Shown in pieces: positions 33,713-42,370 of a stretch of DNA of 64,000 nt. Under the pieces are notes generated by a model, which was not told where the DNA came from, searched no databases, and saw nothing but the letters and a program-made list of their open reading frames with translations. Where the stretch lies: NCBI RefSeq assembly GCF_018129085.1, contig NZ_JAAGBB010000011.1, positions 1 to 64,000 on the forward strand, in the 5' to 3' direction. Positions within the stretch are counted from its first letter, which is position 1, and each line of letters begins with the position of its first letter. The position numbers and the translations under genes were made by a program. The stretch comes from Plastoroseomonas hellenica. Lineage in GTDB: Bacteria; Pseudomonadota; Alphaproteobacteria; Acetobacterales; Acetobacteraceae.

Positions 33713-34372
33713 TCAATCTCTCAATTGCCACTGGCCGAGGTGCTCGTGCGTGGTCCTTCCGTAGATGCTGTTCACGAGCAGGAAGCTGCGCACGGTCCAC
33801 GCGACCGGCCGCTCGAGTACTTCCGTCGGAATCTGCCAACCGCGATAGACTAGTGTCATATGCGGCTCGAAGCCCAAGGGAGACGTGGCGGGAAAGCCGG
33901 CCCGCTGCAGGGCCACCGCAATCTGCTCGACTAGCGGCATCCAGACGGCGCAGTTTCTGCAACACAGGACGATCTTCCAGGTCGGTCGGCCACGGCGGTC
34001 CCTCTCGCCCTTGAAGCTCTGGAGAAGATCGAATTCCGTGCGGAACGCTCGCGCTTCCACCATATCTCCAGCGCAGAGAGCTGCGACGACATCACACGGT
34101 CGCGTCTCATAAGACAGCGCCTCATAGGCGCCGATGGGCTGGATCGTCGCGTGCAAATGTTCCTCCTCCCGCCCTTCCCGCAGGATGCCGCGCCGGCCGC
34201 AAAGCGCCCGGACGATTTCCATGCCCTGCGCCGCCGCGTCGGGCTCCGGCTTCGCCGCGAGAAAGACAGAGTTCGGATGAGCGCGCCGCCATTCTGTCTT
34301 TCGTCGCAAGAGCGCCTGCGCCGCCTCGGGCCCGAAATCGAACACCGATTGCCGCGAGGCCGATCTCGACAT
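33713..34372 (-). CDS. 2H phosphoesterase superfamily protein (2'-5' RNA ligase-like)
   Basis: A 219-residue protein with both catalytic motifs: HLHATIQ (His74, Thr76) and PHMTLVY (His171, Thr173). These define the 2H fold, whose members cleave cyclic phosphodiesters or join RNA ends. A strong AAAGGAG precedes the ATG. Its base composition is visibly lower in GC than the neighbours and the flanks carry T-runs, suggesting horizontal origin. The biological substrate is unknown; some relatives accompany mobile elements. Confidence 0.78.
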   Translation of the reverse strand: MSRSASRQSVFDFGPEAAQALLRRKTEWRRAHPNSVFLAAKPEPDAAAQGMEIVRALCGRRGILREGREEEHLHATIQPIGAYEALSYETRPCDVVAALCAGDMVEARAFRTEFDLLQSFKGERDRRGRPTWKIVLCCRNCAVWMPLVEQIAVALQRAGFPATSPLGFEPHMTLVYRGWQIPTEVLERPVAWTVRSFLLVNSIYGRTTHEHLGQWQLRD

Positions 34373-34483
34373 CGCAAATCTCCTTTGCGAGCGCCTGCCT
34401 ACGGAGGCTACAGTTCTCTTTTTGTTCTTAATTATGTCGTGCCTTTAGGCGGGTCAAGGCCGCTTCCGGAATCCACGCCGTAG

Positions 34484-34508
34484 CGGTGGGTGCAGAAGGC
34501 GCCCACCG
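34484..34508 (-). terminator. Hairpin downstream of the Old Yellow Enzyme gene
   Basis: CGGTGGGTGC (34484-34493) pairs with GCGCCCACCG (34499-34508) around AGAAG, with one G-T pair. It lies 20 bp past the minus-strand stop at 34529. Confidence 0.5.
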
Positions 34509-34528
34509 CACATGGCTCCTTGCCCGCC

Positions 34529-35596
34529 CTACTCCGCCGCTTCGGCGAGTGCCGGATAATCGAGATAGCCTTCCGCGCCCTCCGCATAGAAGGTCGCGGT
34601 ATTCCAGGCGTTGAGCGGCGCGCCCAGCGCAAAGCGGCTCACCAGGTCGGGGTTGGCGATGAAGAGCTTGCCGAAGGCGACCGCATCCGCCTCCCCGGCC
34701 GCGAGCACCGCCTCCGCGCTCTCTTGCGTGAAGCTCTCATTGGCGATGTAGACGCCGCCGAAGGCCGCCTTGAGCTGCGGCCCGAGGCGCGGCTCCTTCA
34801 CCGCCTCGCGCGCGCAGATGAAGGCGATCTTCCGCTGGCCGAGCTCGCGCGCGACATGGCCGAAGGTCGCCGGCAGGTCGCTGTCGCCCATGTCGTGCGA
34901 GTCCGCGCGCGGCGCGAGATGCATGCCGACGCGGCCGGCTCCCCAGACCCCGACGACCGCATCCGTCACCTCCAGCATCAGCCGCGCCCGGTTCTCGATC
35001 GAGCCGCCATACTGGTCCGTGCGCGTATTCGTGCTGTCCTGCAGGAACTGGTCGAGGAGATAGCCATTGGCGCCGTGGATCTCGACGCCGTCGAAGCCCG
35101 CGGCCTTGGCGTTGGCGGCGCCGATGCGGAAGGCCTCGACGACGCCCTGCACTTCCTCGGTCTCGAGCGCGCGCGGGACCGCATAGGGACGCTCCGGGCG
35201 CAGCAGGCTGACATGGCCCTTGGCCGCGATGGCGCTCGGTGCCACCGGCGGCGCGCCGTCATGGAAGCTGGGATCGGAGATGCGCCCGACATGCCAGAGC
35301 TGGAGCAGGATGCGGCCGCCGGCGGCATGAACACCGTCAGTGACCAGGCGCCAGCCTTCGACCTGCGCCTCGGACCAGATGCCGGGGGTGCGGGGATAGC
35401 CGACGCCCATCGGCGTCACGGAGGTGGCTTCGGTGATGATCGCGCCGGCGGAGGCCCGCTGCACGTAGTAGTCGCGCATCAGCGCATTCGGCACGCGGCC
35501 GGTGCCGCTCGCGCGGGTGCGCGTCAGCGGCGCCATCAGCACGCGGTTCGGAAGCCGGAGGTCGCCGATCACGATGGGATCGAGGAGGGTGGGCAT
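34529..35596 (-). CDS. Old Yellow Enzyme family alkene reductase
   Basis: A 355-residue FMN-dependent TIM barrel. The start LLDPIVIGDLRLPNRVLMAPLTR, QLWHVGR, the active-site His-Asn in GVEIHGANGYLLDQFLQDSTN, and AFGKLFIANPDL are classical. It reduces activated C=C bonds using NADPH, as in NemA/XenA. The ATG at 35596 starts the first strand. A separate Old Yellow Enzyme tail exists at 56252-56372. Confidence 0.92.
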   Translation of the reverse strand: MPTLLDPIVIGDLRLPNRVLMAPLTRTRASGTGRVPNALMRDYYVQRASAGAIITEATSVTPMGVGYPRTPGIWSEAQVEGWRLVTDGVHAAGGRILLQLWHVGRISDPSFHDGAPPVAPSAIAAKGHVSLLRPERPYAVPRALETEEVQGVVEAFRIGAANAKAAGFDGVEIHGANGYLLDQFLQDSTNTRTDQYGGSIENRARLMLEVTDAVVGVWGAGRVGMHLAPRADSHDMGDSDLPATFGHVARELGQRKIAFICAREAVKEPRLGPQLKAAFGGVYIANESFTQESAEAVLAAGEADAVAFGKLFIANPDLVSRFALGAPLNAWNTATFYAEGAEGYLDYPALAEAAE

Positions 35597-35719
35597 GGGA
35601 GGGATCGTCCTGCGCGGGGATACGCGCGTTGCAGCGTGATTTGGGTGCACCGCAGCATCCGGCAAGCGGCGACGGCCGGCGCCCGCGGCATTCGAGGGAT
35701 GCACGGAGGGAACGGATCG

Positions 35720-36358
35720 TCAGCCGGGAACGGCGGCCCCGCGGGGGAGCCGGATCCGCGACGTGATGGTCAGTCGTATGGCGTCGGAGACCAGCCCGTC
35801 ATCGGCCACCATGCCGAATTCGGAGCGGTTCAGGGTGCCCGTCGCGACAACCTCCGCGACGGTGCCTTCGGAACCTCCGCCGCCGATCCGCATCGCCGTG
35901 ACGTCGAGCTGCTGCGGCCGCGCGACGCCGCGGATGGTCAGGATGCCGCTCAGGGTGAAATGGCGGTCCGGGCCCGGCGTCATCGCGGTGCTGCGGAACA
36001 GGATGTGGGGAAACATCGCCGCATCGAGATAAGCCATGGAGCGCAGCCGCGGCGCGACACCAGGCCAGGGGCTTTCGATCCCGTCCGCATCGACCTCCAC
36101 CGCGATGCGGGTCTGCGCCAGGTCCTGCGGATCGAGATCGAGCCGCCCCATGAAATGCCCGAAATGGCCATGCACGGGCAGCAGGCCGAGGCCGCGGGTC
36201 AGGAACTCGATGCTCCCGGAATGCTCGTCGACGCCATAGCTGACGGCCGCCGCATTGCCGGCAGGGGAGACCATGAGCACGGCCAGCACCAGGGCGGCCA
36301 GGCGCGCGTACCGATGGACGGCGAATGGGCGGCGCATCGACGGGCTCCGACTGCTCAT
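35720..36358 (-). CDS. YceI family protein
   Basis: A 212-residue exported protein. The signal peptide (ARLAALVLAVLMVSPAGNAAAV) leads to a lipocalin-like beta-barrel: YGVDEHSGSIEFLTRGLGLLPVHGHF, then FPHILFRSTAM and the L-x-G-x-L-T-I-RGV motif. Known YceI proteins bind polyisoprenoids or amphiphiles. The ATG at 36358 is used; one at 36337 also gives a signal peptide. It is a neighbour of the Old Yellow Enzyme and of SRPBCC and VOC genes on the same strand. Confidence 0.85.
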   Translation of the reverse strand: MSSRSPSMRRPFAVHRYARLAALVLAVLMVSPAGNAAAVSYGVDEHSGSIEFLTRGLGLLPVHGHFGHFMGRLDLDPQDLAQTRIAVEVDADGIESPWPGVAPRLRSMAYLDAAMFPHILFRSTAMTPGPDRHFTLSGILTIRGVARPQQLDVTAMRIGGGGSEGTVAEVVATGTLNRSEFGMVADDGLVSDAIRLTITSRIRLPRGAAVPG

Positions 36359-36412
36359 CGTCAGATGGGCTGGGACTGCGCGCCGTCACGCCGACCGGCT
36401 GATGATATTCCG

Positions 36413-36814
36413 TTAAGGCGGCAGACCGGCTTCCAGGTTCCGCGCCAGCGCGCGCGAACCTTCCCGGACCAAGGGCAGCACTGCCGCGCGCTTCTCCTCC
36501 GGCAGGAAATCACTGATCCAGACGAAGCGGCAATTCGCTTCATCGACCGGGAAAATCTGCATCGAGGCGGCGTGATGTTCGAACGCGCCGTCGATCACCG
36601 CATAGGCCAGACGCCGGCGATCATCGTCGATATCGATGATCCTCTCCCGCACCACCAGGCCACTGGCGAAGGTGACGGTGTGGATATCATCGCAGACCCG
36701 GCCATCGACGAGGACGCCCGCGAAGAGCCGATCCGCGTCGCCTGGCCGCCGCAGCGCCGCCCAGGCATGCTCGGCCGATACGCGGACCGGCTCTTCCCAA
36801 TGGATCGAGGCCAT
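36413..36814 (-). CDS. SRPBCC family protein (polyketide cyclase/dehydrase-like)
   Basis: A 133-residue START-like fold. VRVSAEHAWAALRRPGDADRLFAG and VRERIIDIDDDRRRLAYAVIDG match the family, which binds hydrophobic ligands. The start codon overlaps the stop of the upstream VOC gene in TGATG, so the two are coupled. The ligand is unknown. Confidence 0.72.
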   Translation of the reverse strand: MASIHWEEPVRVSAEHAWAALRRPGDADRLFAGVLVDGRVCDDIHTVTFASGLVVRERIIDIDDDRRRLAYAVIDGAFEHHAASMQIFPVDEANCRFVWISDFLPEEKRAAVLPLVREGSRALARNLEAGLPP

Positions 36815-37182
36815 CAACCTGCCGCGGTCATGCAGACCGCCTCGATATTGTTGCCGTCGGGATCGAGGAGGAAGGCGGCGTAGTAGGTCGGGCCATAATC
36901 GGGCCGCGGCCCCGGCCCGCCATTGTCCCGCCCCTGCGCCCGCAGCCCGGCGGCGTGAAAAGCGTGCACCGCGGCGCGGTCTGGCGCCGACAGGGCGACA
37001 TGGGTTCCTGCCCCCGTCTTGTCGCTGGCATGCAGCCACAGCATCGGCTGATCGCCTGGCCCATATCCCGCCAGCCCATCGCCGTCATAGCAGCGGAGAT
37101 AGCCGAGCGGCTTCAGGGCGGCGTCGTAGAAGCCGAGGCTCGCCGCCATGTTGGTCGCCTTGAGACCGATATGGTCGAACAT
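36814..37182 (-). CDS. VOC family protein (glyoxalase/bleomycin resistance-like)
   Basis: A 122-residue single VOC module. HIGLKATNMAASLGFYDAALKPLGY carries the first metal His. TGTHVALSAPDRAAVHAFHAAGL and FLLDPDGNNIEAV are the canonical second half. These proteins often dimerise to form one metal site for lyases, dioxygenases or drug binding. First gene of a coupled pair with the SRPBCC gene and divergent from an AraC-type regulator, its likely controller. Confidence 0.85.
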   Translation of the reverse strand: MFDHIGLKATNMAASLGFYDAALKPLGYLRCYDGDGLAGYGPGDQPMLWLHASDKTGAGTHVALSAPDRAAVHAFHAAGLRAQGRDNGGPGPRPDYGPTYYAAFLLDPDGNNIEAVCMTAAG

Positions 37183-37302
37183 GCGGATCCTTTCCCGAAT
37201 GGTGCAGGTGCGCGAGCAAGGGTCCTCCCTGTGCACGCTGACCTGCGCAGCCTGCGTGACGCCTCTGGCCCACCGCTTGGGGAAAATTGCTATTCTGCCG
37301 CC

Positions 37303-38118
37303 ATGACACTCTCGACGACGGTGAAGGCGCACGGCGCCGGCTGGCGCGTCGCGGAGGTGCGTTGCACCGCTGGCCCTCATGACCCGGTGCAGGAAGAGCA
37401 GCACGCGGATATCTGCGTGGCCGTGGTGCTGAACGGCAGCTTCCGCTACCGGTCGCCGGAAGGAACCGCGACGCTCGCGCCCGGCGCCATGCTGCTCGGC
37501 AATGCCGGCGCCTGCTTCGCCTGCGACCACGAGCACAGCGCCGGCGACCGCTGCCTGGCCTTCCACTTCGATCCCGCCTGTTTCGAGGAGATCCTGGCGG
37601 CGACGCCGGGCGCGCGGCGCCTGTCCTTCACCCGCCCTGCCTTGCCGCCCCTGCCCGGGCTGGCGCGGCTGATCGCCTCGGCCGAGGCCGCCGCCGAGGA
37701 AGGTGCGCTGGAGGAGGTGGCGGTCGAGCTGGCCGGGGCGGCAGCGACCGCCGCCGCGGATGCGCCGCGGCGATCGGCGCCCGACCTGCGCCATGCCGGC
37801 CGCATCGCGGAGATCGCGCAATGGATCGAGGCGGACGTCACCCGGAAGCTGCCGCTGGATGTCCTGGCGCAGGCAGCGGGGCTCAGCCGGTTCCATTTCC
37901 TTCGCGCCTTCCGCGGCCTGCTCGGCATCACGCCGCATCAGTTCGTGCTGCATCAGCGGCTGCGGAGGGCGGCCCTGCGCCTGCGACGATCGGATGACGC
38001 CGTGCTGGCGATCGCGCTCGACAGCGGCTTCACCGACCTTTCGGAATTCAACCGCCGCTTCCGCCGCCTCTTCGGCATGGCGCCGACCGCGTTCAGGCGC
38101 CTCCGCCGAAGCGGGTGA
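37303..38118 (+). CDS. AraC-family transcriptional regulator
   Basis: A 271-residue regulator. The N-terminal cupin-like part (about 1-120) has DICVAVVLNGSFRYRSPEGTATLAPGAMLLGN and a cysteine-rich turn GNAGACFACDHEHSAGDRC, a known feature of some AraC sensors. Two helix-turn-helix motifs follow near 170-265 (LDVLAQAAGLSRFHFLRAFRGLLGITP and IALDSGFTDLSEFNRRFRRLFGMAP). It is divergent from the VOC-SRPBCC pair with a 120-bp gap. The ligand is unknown. Confidence 0.85.
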   Translation: MTLSTTVKAHGAGWRVAEVRCTAGPHDPVQEEQHADICVAVVLNGSFRYRSPEGTATLAPGAMLLGNAGACFACDHEHSAGDRCLAFHFDPACFEEILAATPGARRLSFTRPALPPLPGLARLIASAEAAAEEGALEEVAVELAGAAATAAADAPRRSAPDLRHAGRIAEIAQWIEADVTRKLPLDVLAQAAGLSRFHFLRAFRGLLGITPHQFVLHQRLRRAALRLRRSDDAVLAIALDSGFTDLSEFNRRFRRLFGMAPTAFRRLRRSG

Positions 38119-38142
38119 GCACGCGACTTCGGGACCAGGGAT

Positions 38143-38306
38143 TAGCCTGGCAATCTCAGCAGGGCAGCCGTGCTCGCTTGGTCTCGGCGGCGCCTGGCAT
38201 TCCGCGGTGCTCGCCAAGACACCCTGTCTTGGCTCCGCCCCGCGAAACACCAGGCACCACCGATCCCAGCGCGATCATCGGATGCCCTGCTGAGATTGCC
38301 AGGCTA
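38143..38306. repeat. 164-bp element with perfect 24-bp terminal inverted repeats
   Basis: Arm 38143-38166 (TAGCCTGGCAATCTCAGCAG and four more bases) is an exact complement of 38283-38306. Inside, a 9-bp hairpin GCCAAGACA/TGTCTTGGC lies at 38213-38233, and GCCTGG...CCAGGC nests around it. It fills the gap between the convergent araC-type and DUF1127 genes. It could be a bidirectional terminator, a structured RNA or a small non-autonomous transposon. No clear target-site duplication is seen. Confidence 0.75.
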
Positions 38307-38326
38307 GCCGCCATACCGGCGGATCG

Positions 38327-38563
38327 TCAGAGAGGCGATCCTCTCCAACGCCGCCCGCGCAACACCGCCGCTTCGATGGCGCTGCGGGTGATGCCGATAT
38401 CGGCGAGCATGCGGTCCTCGGCTTCGCCAAGCACCCGGATGGCCTCGCGCCGGCGCAGCTCCTGGCCGAGCGCGTGCAGGCCGTCCCTGACCCAGCGCGC
38501 CAGCGGTAGCAGCAGGCCCGAGGAGAAGCCGGATGACAGCGGGAGCCGCGTGGTGTGGCTCAT
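38327..38563 (-). CDS. DUF1127 domain-containing small protein
   Basis: A 78-residue basic protein. The C-terminal block REAIRVLGEAEDRMLADIGITRSAIEAAVLRG is the DUF1127 motif. Alphaproteobacterial members bind RNA or affect phosphate and nitrogen physiology, but the role here is unknown. It is divergent from the mocR gene, sharing a 96-bp promoter region. Confidence 0.8.
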   Translation of the reverse strand: MSHTTRLPLSSGFSSGLLLPLARWVRDGLHALGQELRRREAIRVLGEAEDRMLADIGITRSAIEAAVLRGRRWRGSPL

Positions 38564-38628
38564 GATCGCATTCCCTTCGCGACGCTTCGAATGACATTGC
38601 TTCGGGACAATTAGGCCGAGTATTGTTC

Positions 38629-38650
38629 AGATCAATCGAAACATTGATCT
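38629..38650. promoter_or_regulatory. Dyad operator candidate at the mocR promoter
   Basis: AGATCAAT (38629-38636) and ATTGATCT (38643-38650) are perfect complements with a 6-nt spacer. The dyad ends 9 bp before the mocR start and faces the divergent DUF1127 gene, a position expected for autoregulation by a MocR/GntR protein. The surrounding sequence is unusually AT-rich for this window. Confidence 0.55.
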
Positions 38651-38659
38651 CGGTGCAAT

Positions 38660-40003
38660 ATGGCGATGGCAGCCTATGTGGCGCTTGCGGACCGGCTCGC
38701 GGAAGAGATCGCCGAAGGGCGGCTGAAGCCCGGCGACCGGCTGCCGCCGCAGCGGCAATTCGCCTATGAGCGCGGCATAGCGGTCTCGACGGCGAGCCGC
38801 ATCTATACGGAGCTGCTGCGTCGCGGATTGGTGGTCGGCGAAGTCGGGCGCGGCACCTTCGTCTCCGGCCAGCCGCGCCAGCTCCCTGCCGCCGCGATGC
38901 GGGAGCCGGGGAATCCCGGCGTCGACCTCGAGTTCAATTTCGCCATCCTGCCGGAGCAATCGGCACTGATGGCGAAGAGCCTCTCCACTCTCAATGATCC
39001 GGAGGCGCTGCAGATTGCCCTGAGCCCCATCAGCAGCGCCGGCACCGCGGCGGCGCGGCGGCTCTTTGCCGGCATCCTCCGCCGAGAGGGATGGGAACCG
39101 GCGCCGGATACGCTCCTGTTCACGAGCGGCGGCCGGCAATCCATCGCCGCCGCCATGGCGACGCTGGTCCCGACCGGCGGGCGCTGCGGCGTCGAAGCCA
39201 TCACCTACCCGCTGGTAAAGGGCATCGCGGCGCGGCTCGGCGTGACGCTCGTGCCGCTCGCGATCGACGAGGCCGGGGTTCGTCCCGACGCGATCGAGAA
39301 GGCGCATCGCGAAACCCGGCTCTCGGCGCTCTACCTCCAGCCCACCCTGCACAATCCGCTGGGGATGACGATGCCCGCCGAACGGCGCCGAGCGATCGCG
39401 CGGCTGGCGGAGACGCTCGGCATCACCGTGATCGAGGATGCGATCTATGGCTTCCTCGCCGACGAGCCGCCGCTCGCCGCCTTCGCGCCGGAGCACTGCA
39501 TGCTCGTCGATGGCCTGTCGAAGCGTGTGGCGCCCGGGCTCACCCTGGGCTTCGTCAGCACACCGCCGCGTTTTCGGGAAACCCTGATGGCAGCGATCCG
39601 CGCCTGCGGCTGGATGGCCAGCGGCCACGCCACCATGATCATGGAAAGGATGGCCGCGGACGGCACCATCGCCGAGCTGGTGAAGCGCAAGCGGGAGGAT
39701 GCCAGGCGGCGCCAGCGCGCCGCGGCGGAATGCCTCGCCGGCCTCCAGATCCAGGCGGATCCGCGGGCCTACCACCTCTGGCTGACCTTGCCCGAGCACT
39801 GGCGGTCCGAGGCCTTCGTGGCCGCCGCCGCTCGCCGCGGCATCACGCTGACCCCGTCCAGCGCCTTCGCCGTCGGCGCCGGCCACGCGCCGAACGCGGT
39901 GCGGCTGGCGCTCGCCGCGCCGCCCTTCGAGCAGTTGCAGGAAGCCCTGCGCACGCTCGCGCGTATGCTGCATGCGCGCGAGACGTACGACTTCTCCGAA
40001 TAG
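38660..40003 (+). CDS. MocR-type PLP-dependent regulator/aminotransferase
   Basis: A 447-residue fusion. The GntR-type winged helix at about 5-75 is seen in LAEEIAEGRLKPGDRLPPQRQFAYERGIAVSTASRIYTELLRRGLVVGEVGRGTFVSG. A fold-type-I aminotransferase domain follows, with LYLQPTLHNPLGMTM and the PLP-binding Lys288 in LVDGLSKRVAPGL. MocR proteins sense amino acids or vitamin B6 to control transcription. The ATG at 38660 is used; one at 38666 is equally possible. Confidence 0.88.
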   Translation: MAMAAYVALADRLAEEIAEGRLKPGDRLPPQRQFAYERGIAVSTASRIYTELLRRGLVVGEVGRGTFVSGQPRQLPAAAMREPGNPGVDLEFNFAILPEQSALMAKSLSTLNDPEALQIALSPISSAGTAAARRLFAGILRREGWEPAPDTLLFTSGGRQSIAAAMATLVPTGGRCGVEAITYPLVKGIAARLGVTLVPLAIDEAGVRPDAIEKAHRETRLSALYLQPTLHNPLGMTMPAERRRAIARLAETLGITVIEDAIYGFLADEPPLAAFAPEHCMLVDGLSKRVAPGLTLGFVSTPPRFRETLMAAIRACGWMASGHATMIMERMAADGTIAELVKRKREDARRRQRAAAECLAGLQIQADPRAYHLWLTLPEHWRSEAFVAAAARRGITLTPSSAFAVGAGHAPNAVRLALAAPPFEQLQEALRTLARMLHARETYDFSE

Positions 40004-40004
40004 A

Positions 40005-40028
40005 GCGTGATGACTTGAGGCATCACGC
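40005..40028. terminator. Bidirectional hairpin between convergent mocR and lysR genes
   Basis: GCGTGATG (40005-40012) and CATCACGC (40021-40028) form a perfect 8-bp stem with an 8-nt loop. It starts two bases after the mocR stop and includes the stop codon of the convergent lysR gene, so one hairpin could end both transcripts. Confidence 0.6.
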
Positions 40029-40898
40029 CGCCAGGAAGTCCATCACCGCGCGCACCGCCGGCAATTGGCCGCGCCGATGGGTGGTCAGCATGGTGGTCGT
40101 GACCGTCCCGGCGGTGCAGCCGGGCAGGATACGGACCAGCGCGCCCTGTCCGATCGCGGCACGCACCATCGATTCCGGCAGGCAGGCGATGCCGAGCCCG
40201 GCGGAGGCCGCCCGCATCAGCACCATCGATTCATCGGCGATGAGCCGCGGCCGCGGCGACACCGCGACCGCCTGCCCCGCCGCGTCGGTGAGACGCCAGA
40301 CCACCGCGTCGCCGCCGACGAGCAGCCCGTCATGCGCCGCGAGATCCGCGGACGCGGCCGGCGCACCGCGGCGCGCGACATAGAGCGGCGCGGCGACGAG
40401 GATGATCGCCTCGGCTGACAGCCGCCGCTGGATCAGGCCGGAATCCGGCAGCGGCGCGAAATGGCTGCGCACCGCGATATCGAACCCCTCATGCACGAGG
40501 TCGACGAAGCGGTCGGTGACGTGCAGTTGCAGCAGCAGCTTGGGATGCGCCTCGGCGAGCGCCGGCAGGCGCGCCGCGAGCTGGGATTGCGCGGTCGGCA
40601 CCGAGGCGGTGATGCGCACGGTGCCGCTCGGCTCCGCCAGGCGGCGGCGCACCACATCCTCCGCCGCCTCCGCCTCGATCAGCGCGGCGCGGGCATGGCC
40701 GTAGAAGTCGCGCCCCAGCTCGGTCAGCAGGAAGCTGCGGGAGGTCCGGTGGATCAGCCGCGCGCCGAGCCCCTCCTCCAGCGCCGCCACCCGCTTGCTG
40801 ATGGTCGATTTGGGTGCGCCGATCCGCCGCGCCGCGGCGGCGAAGCCGCCGCTGTCCACCGCCTGCACGAAGACGCGGAGATCATCGAGGTTGACCAT
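40023..40898 (-). CDS. LysR-family transcriptional regulator
   Basis: A 291-residue regulator. The winged helix is MVNLDDLRVFVQAVDSGGFAAAARRIGAPKSTISKRVAALEEGLGARLIHRTSRSFLLTELG. The effector domain (about 90-290) resembles the AaeR/PA-type group with LHVTDRFVDLVHEGFDIAVR. Start at ATG 40898, a usual LysR N-terminus. It is divergent from a GST gene with a 116-bp gap, its probable target. Confidence 0.88.
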   Translation of the reverse strand: MVNLDDLRVFVQAVDSGGFAAAARRIGAPKSTISKRVAALEEGLGARLIHRTSRSFLLTELGRDFYGHARAALIEAEAAEDVVRRRLAEPSGTVRITASVPTAQSQLAARLPALAEAHPKLLLQLHVTDRFVDLVHEGFDIAVRSHFAPLPDSGLIQRRLSAEAIILVAAPLYVARRGAPAASADLAAHDGLLVGGDAVVWRLTDAAGQAVAVSPRPRLIADESMVLMRAASAGLGIACLPESMVRAAIGQGALVRILPGCTAGTVTTTMLTTHRRGQLPAVRAVMDFLAA

Positions 40899-41014
40899 GG
40901 ATCGTCCACAAGAAGAGACTTCGAGGCCATGATCCGGCATCTACAGCCCCGAAGTCCACGCCAACACTTCCCGGCAGCGAAGGCAGCGCCTTCCCGGCAG
41001 GAAAGACAGGCTTC

Positions 41015-41719
41015 ATGGATCCGATCCTCTTCTACGGCGTGCCCTCGGGCTGCTCCTTCGGCTCGATCGTCGCCCTCGAATGGCTGGGCCGGCCCTACCG
41101 GCTCTGCCGCGTCGCGATGCCGGATGTCGTCACCAGCGACGCCTATTGCCGCATCAACCCGGTCGCCGAGACGCCGGCCCTGATCACCGCCGAGGGCGAG
41201 GTCATCGCCGAGAGCCTGGCGATCCTGAACCACCTCGGTGCTCTGAGCCTCGACCGCGGCCTCTCCTTCCCCCAGGGCACGCGCGGCTTCGACCGGCTCA
41301 ACCAGATGCTGGCCTTCCTCAACACCAGCTTCTTCAATGGCTTCAGCCCGCTCTTTCACATCCTGGAGCACGAGGTGGAGCCGGGTGCCCGCGCCGCGCT
41401 CCGCGCCTATGGCGCCGCCAAGCTCGCCAAGGCGCATGCCGACCTGGAGGCGATGCTCGGCGATGGACCCTGGCTGCTCGGCGACCAGCGCAGCCTGGCC
41501 GACGCCTATTTCATCGGGGTCGCACGCTGGACGGAGTATCACGACGTACTCGACCGCCGGGACTATCCGGGCCTGCAGCGCCTGTTCGAGGCGCTGGAGC
41601 GCGACCCGGCGGTGCAATTCGCGCATGCGATCGAGCGCGGCGAAGCGCCGCCGCCCGGCCCGGCCTTCCGAGGCGAGATCAGCCTCGACGACGCCCTGCG
41701 CCAGCCTCGCGCCGGCTGA
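41015..41719 (+). CDS. Glutathione S-transferase family protein
   Basis: A 234-residue two-domain protein. The N-terminal thioredoxin-like fold starts ILFYGVPSGCSFGSIVALEWLGRPYRL, with a Ser/Cys at the catalytic turn and PVAETPALITAEGEVIAESLAIL as the glutathione-binding block. The C-terminal helical domain has GDGPWLLGDQRSLADAYFIG. Substrate unknown. It is divergent from the LysR gene, suggesting induction by electrophiles or aromatics. Confidence 0.88.
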   Translation: MDPILFYGVPSGCSFGSIVALEWLGRPYRLCRVAMPDVVTSDAYCRINPVAETPALITAEGEVIAESLAILNHLGALSLDRGLSFPQGTRGFDRLNQMLAFLNTSFFNGFSPLFHILEHEVEPGARAALRAYGAAKLAKAHADLEAMLGDGPWLLGDQRSLADAYFIGVARWTEYHDVLDRRDYPGLQRLFEALERDPAVQFAHAIERGEAPPPGPAFRGEISLDDALRQPRAG

Positions 41720-41745
41720 CGGCAGAGGCGCCTGCCGGACCCGCC

Positions 41746-42132
41746 TCAGCCTCCGGCCGGCTCCTCCCGGATCCCGTCCACCCGATCCGGGTAGAAGGCG
41801 AGATGCTGACCGATCGCGGCAACCGCCGGATAGGGATCCTCATAGCTCCAGACGGCATTGGCCGACCGGTCTCCGCCGCTCGGGATGCTGAAATAGCTCG
41901 CGGCCCCCTTGTACGGGCAATAGGTGTGGTGATCGGTCGGCTGCAGCAACGCCATCGCCACGTCCTTGCGCGGGATGTACTGCACCGGCGGATATTTGGA
42001 TTCCTGCAGGGTCAGGGCGTCGGTGCTGTCGGCGATGACCTGGCCGGCCACCGTCACGATGACCCGCTTGGGATTCGGCTCGATCGTGATCGGGTGATCC
42101 GGACCAGGGACCATGATCGGCTCGGATGACAT
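41746..42132 (-). CDS. DUF427 domain-containing protein
   Basis: A 128-residue protein. PKRVIVTVAGQVIADSTDALTLQESKYPPVQYIPRKDV and TYCPYKGAASYFSI are the family core. The function of DUF427 is not established. It converges on the GST gene and diverges from egtB with a 238-bp gap, which shows only a short TGGCGCC direct repeat and no other feature. Confidence 0.85.
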   Translation of the reverse strand: MSSEPIMVPGPDHPITIEPNPKRVIVTVAGQVIADSTDALTLQESKYPPVQYIPRKDVAMALLQPTDHHTYCPYKGAASYFSIPSGGDRSANAVWSYEDPYPAVAAIGQHLAFYPDRVDGIREEPAGG

Positions 42133-42370
42133 GGCAATCTCCTCCGGCGTGGCGCCATGACGGGAGGATACACGGGGGTGTGGCGCCGATCACCGCCCGG
42201 CTGGTTCGACCGGCCCCTTGCCGATCCTTGCATCCGCCGCACTTCAGAAACCACGCCGGACACCCGGCGTTGCCCAGCAAACCACGGCCACTTGGCCGGC
42301 GTTCTCCAGGCCCCGTGACCTGGCGGCGCCATCCAGCGAAGCCCGGGGGCATCAGGGGAGCAGCCACCAC

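Noticed and set aside
38143-38306. Complete insertion sequence
   Set aside because: Only 116 bp lie between the inverted repeats, with no transposase and no visible target duplication.
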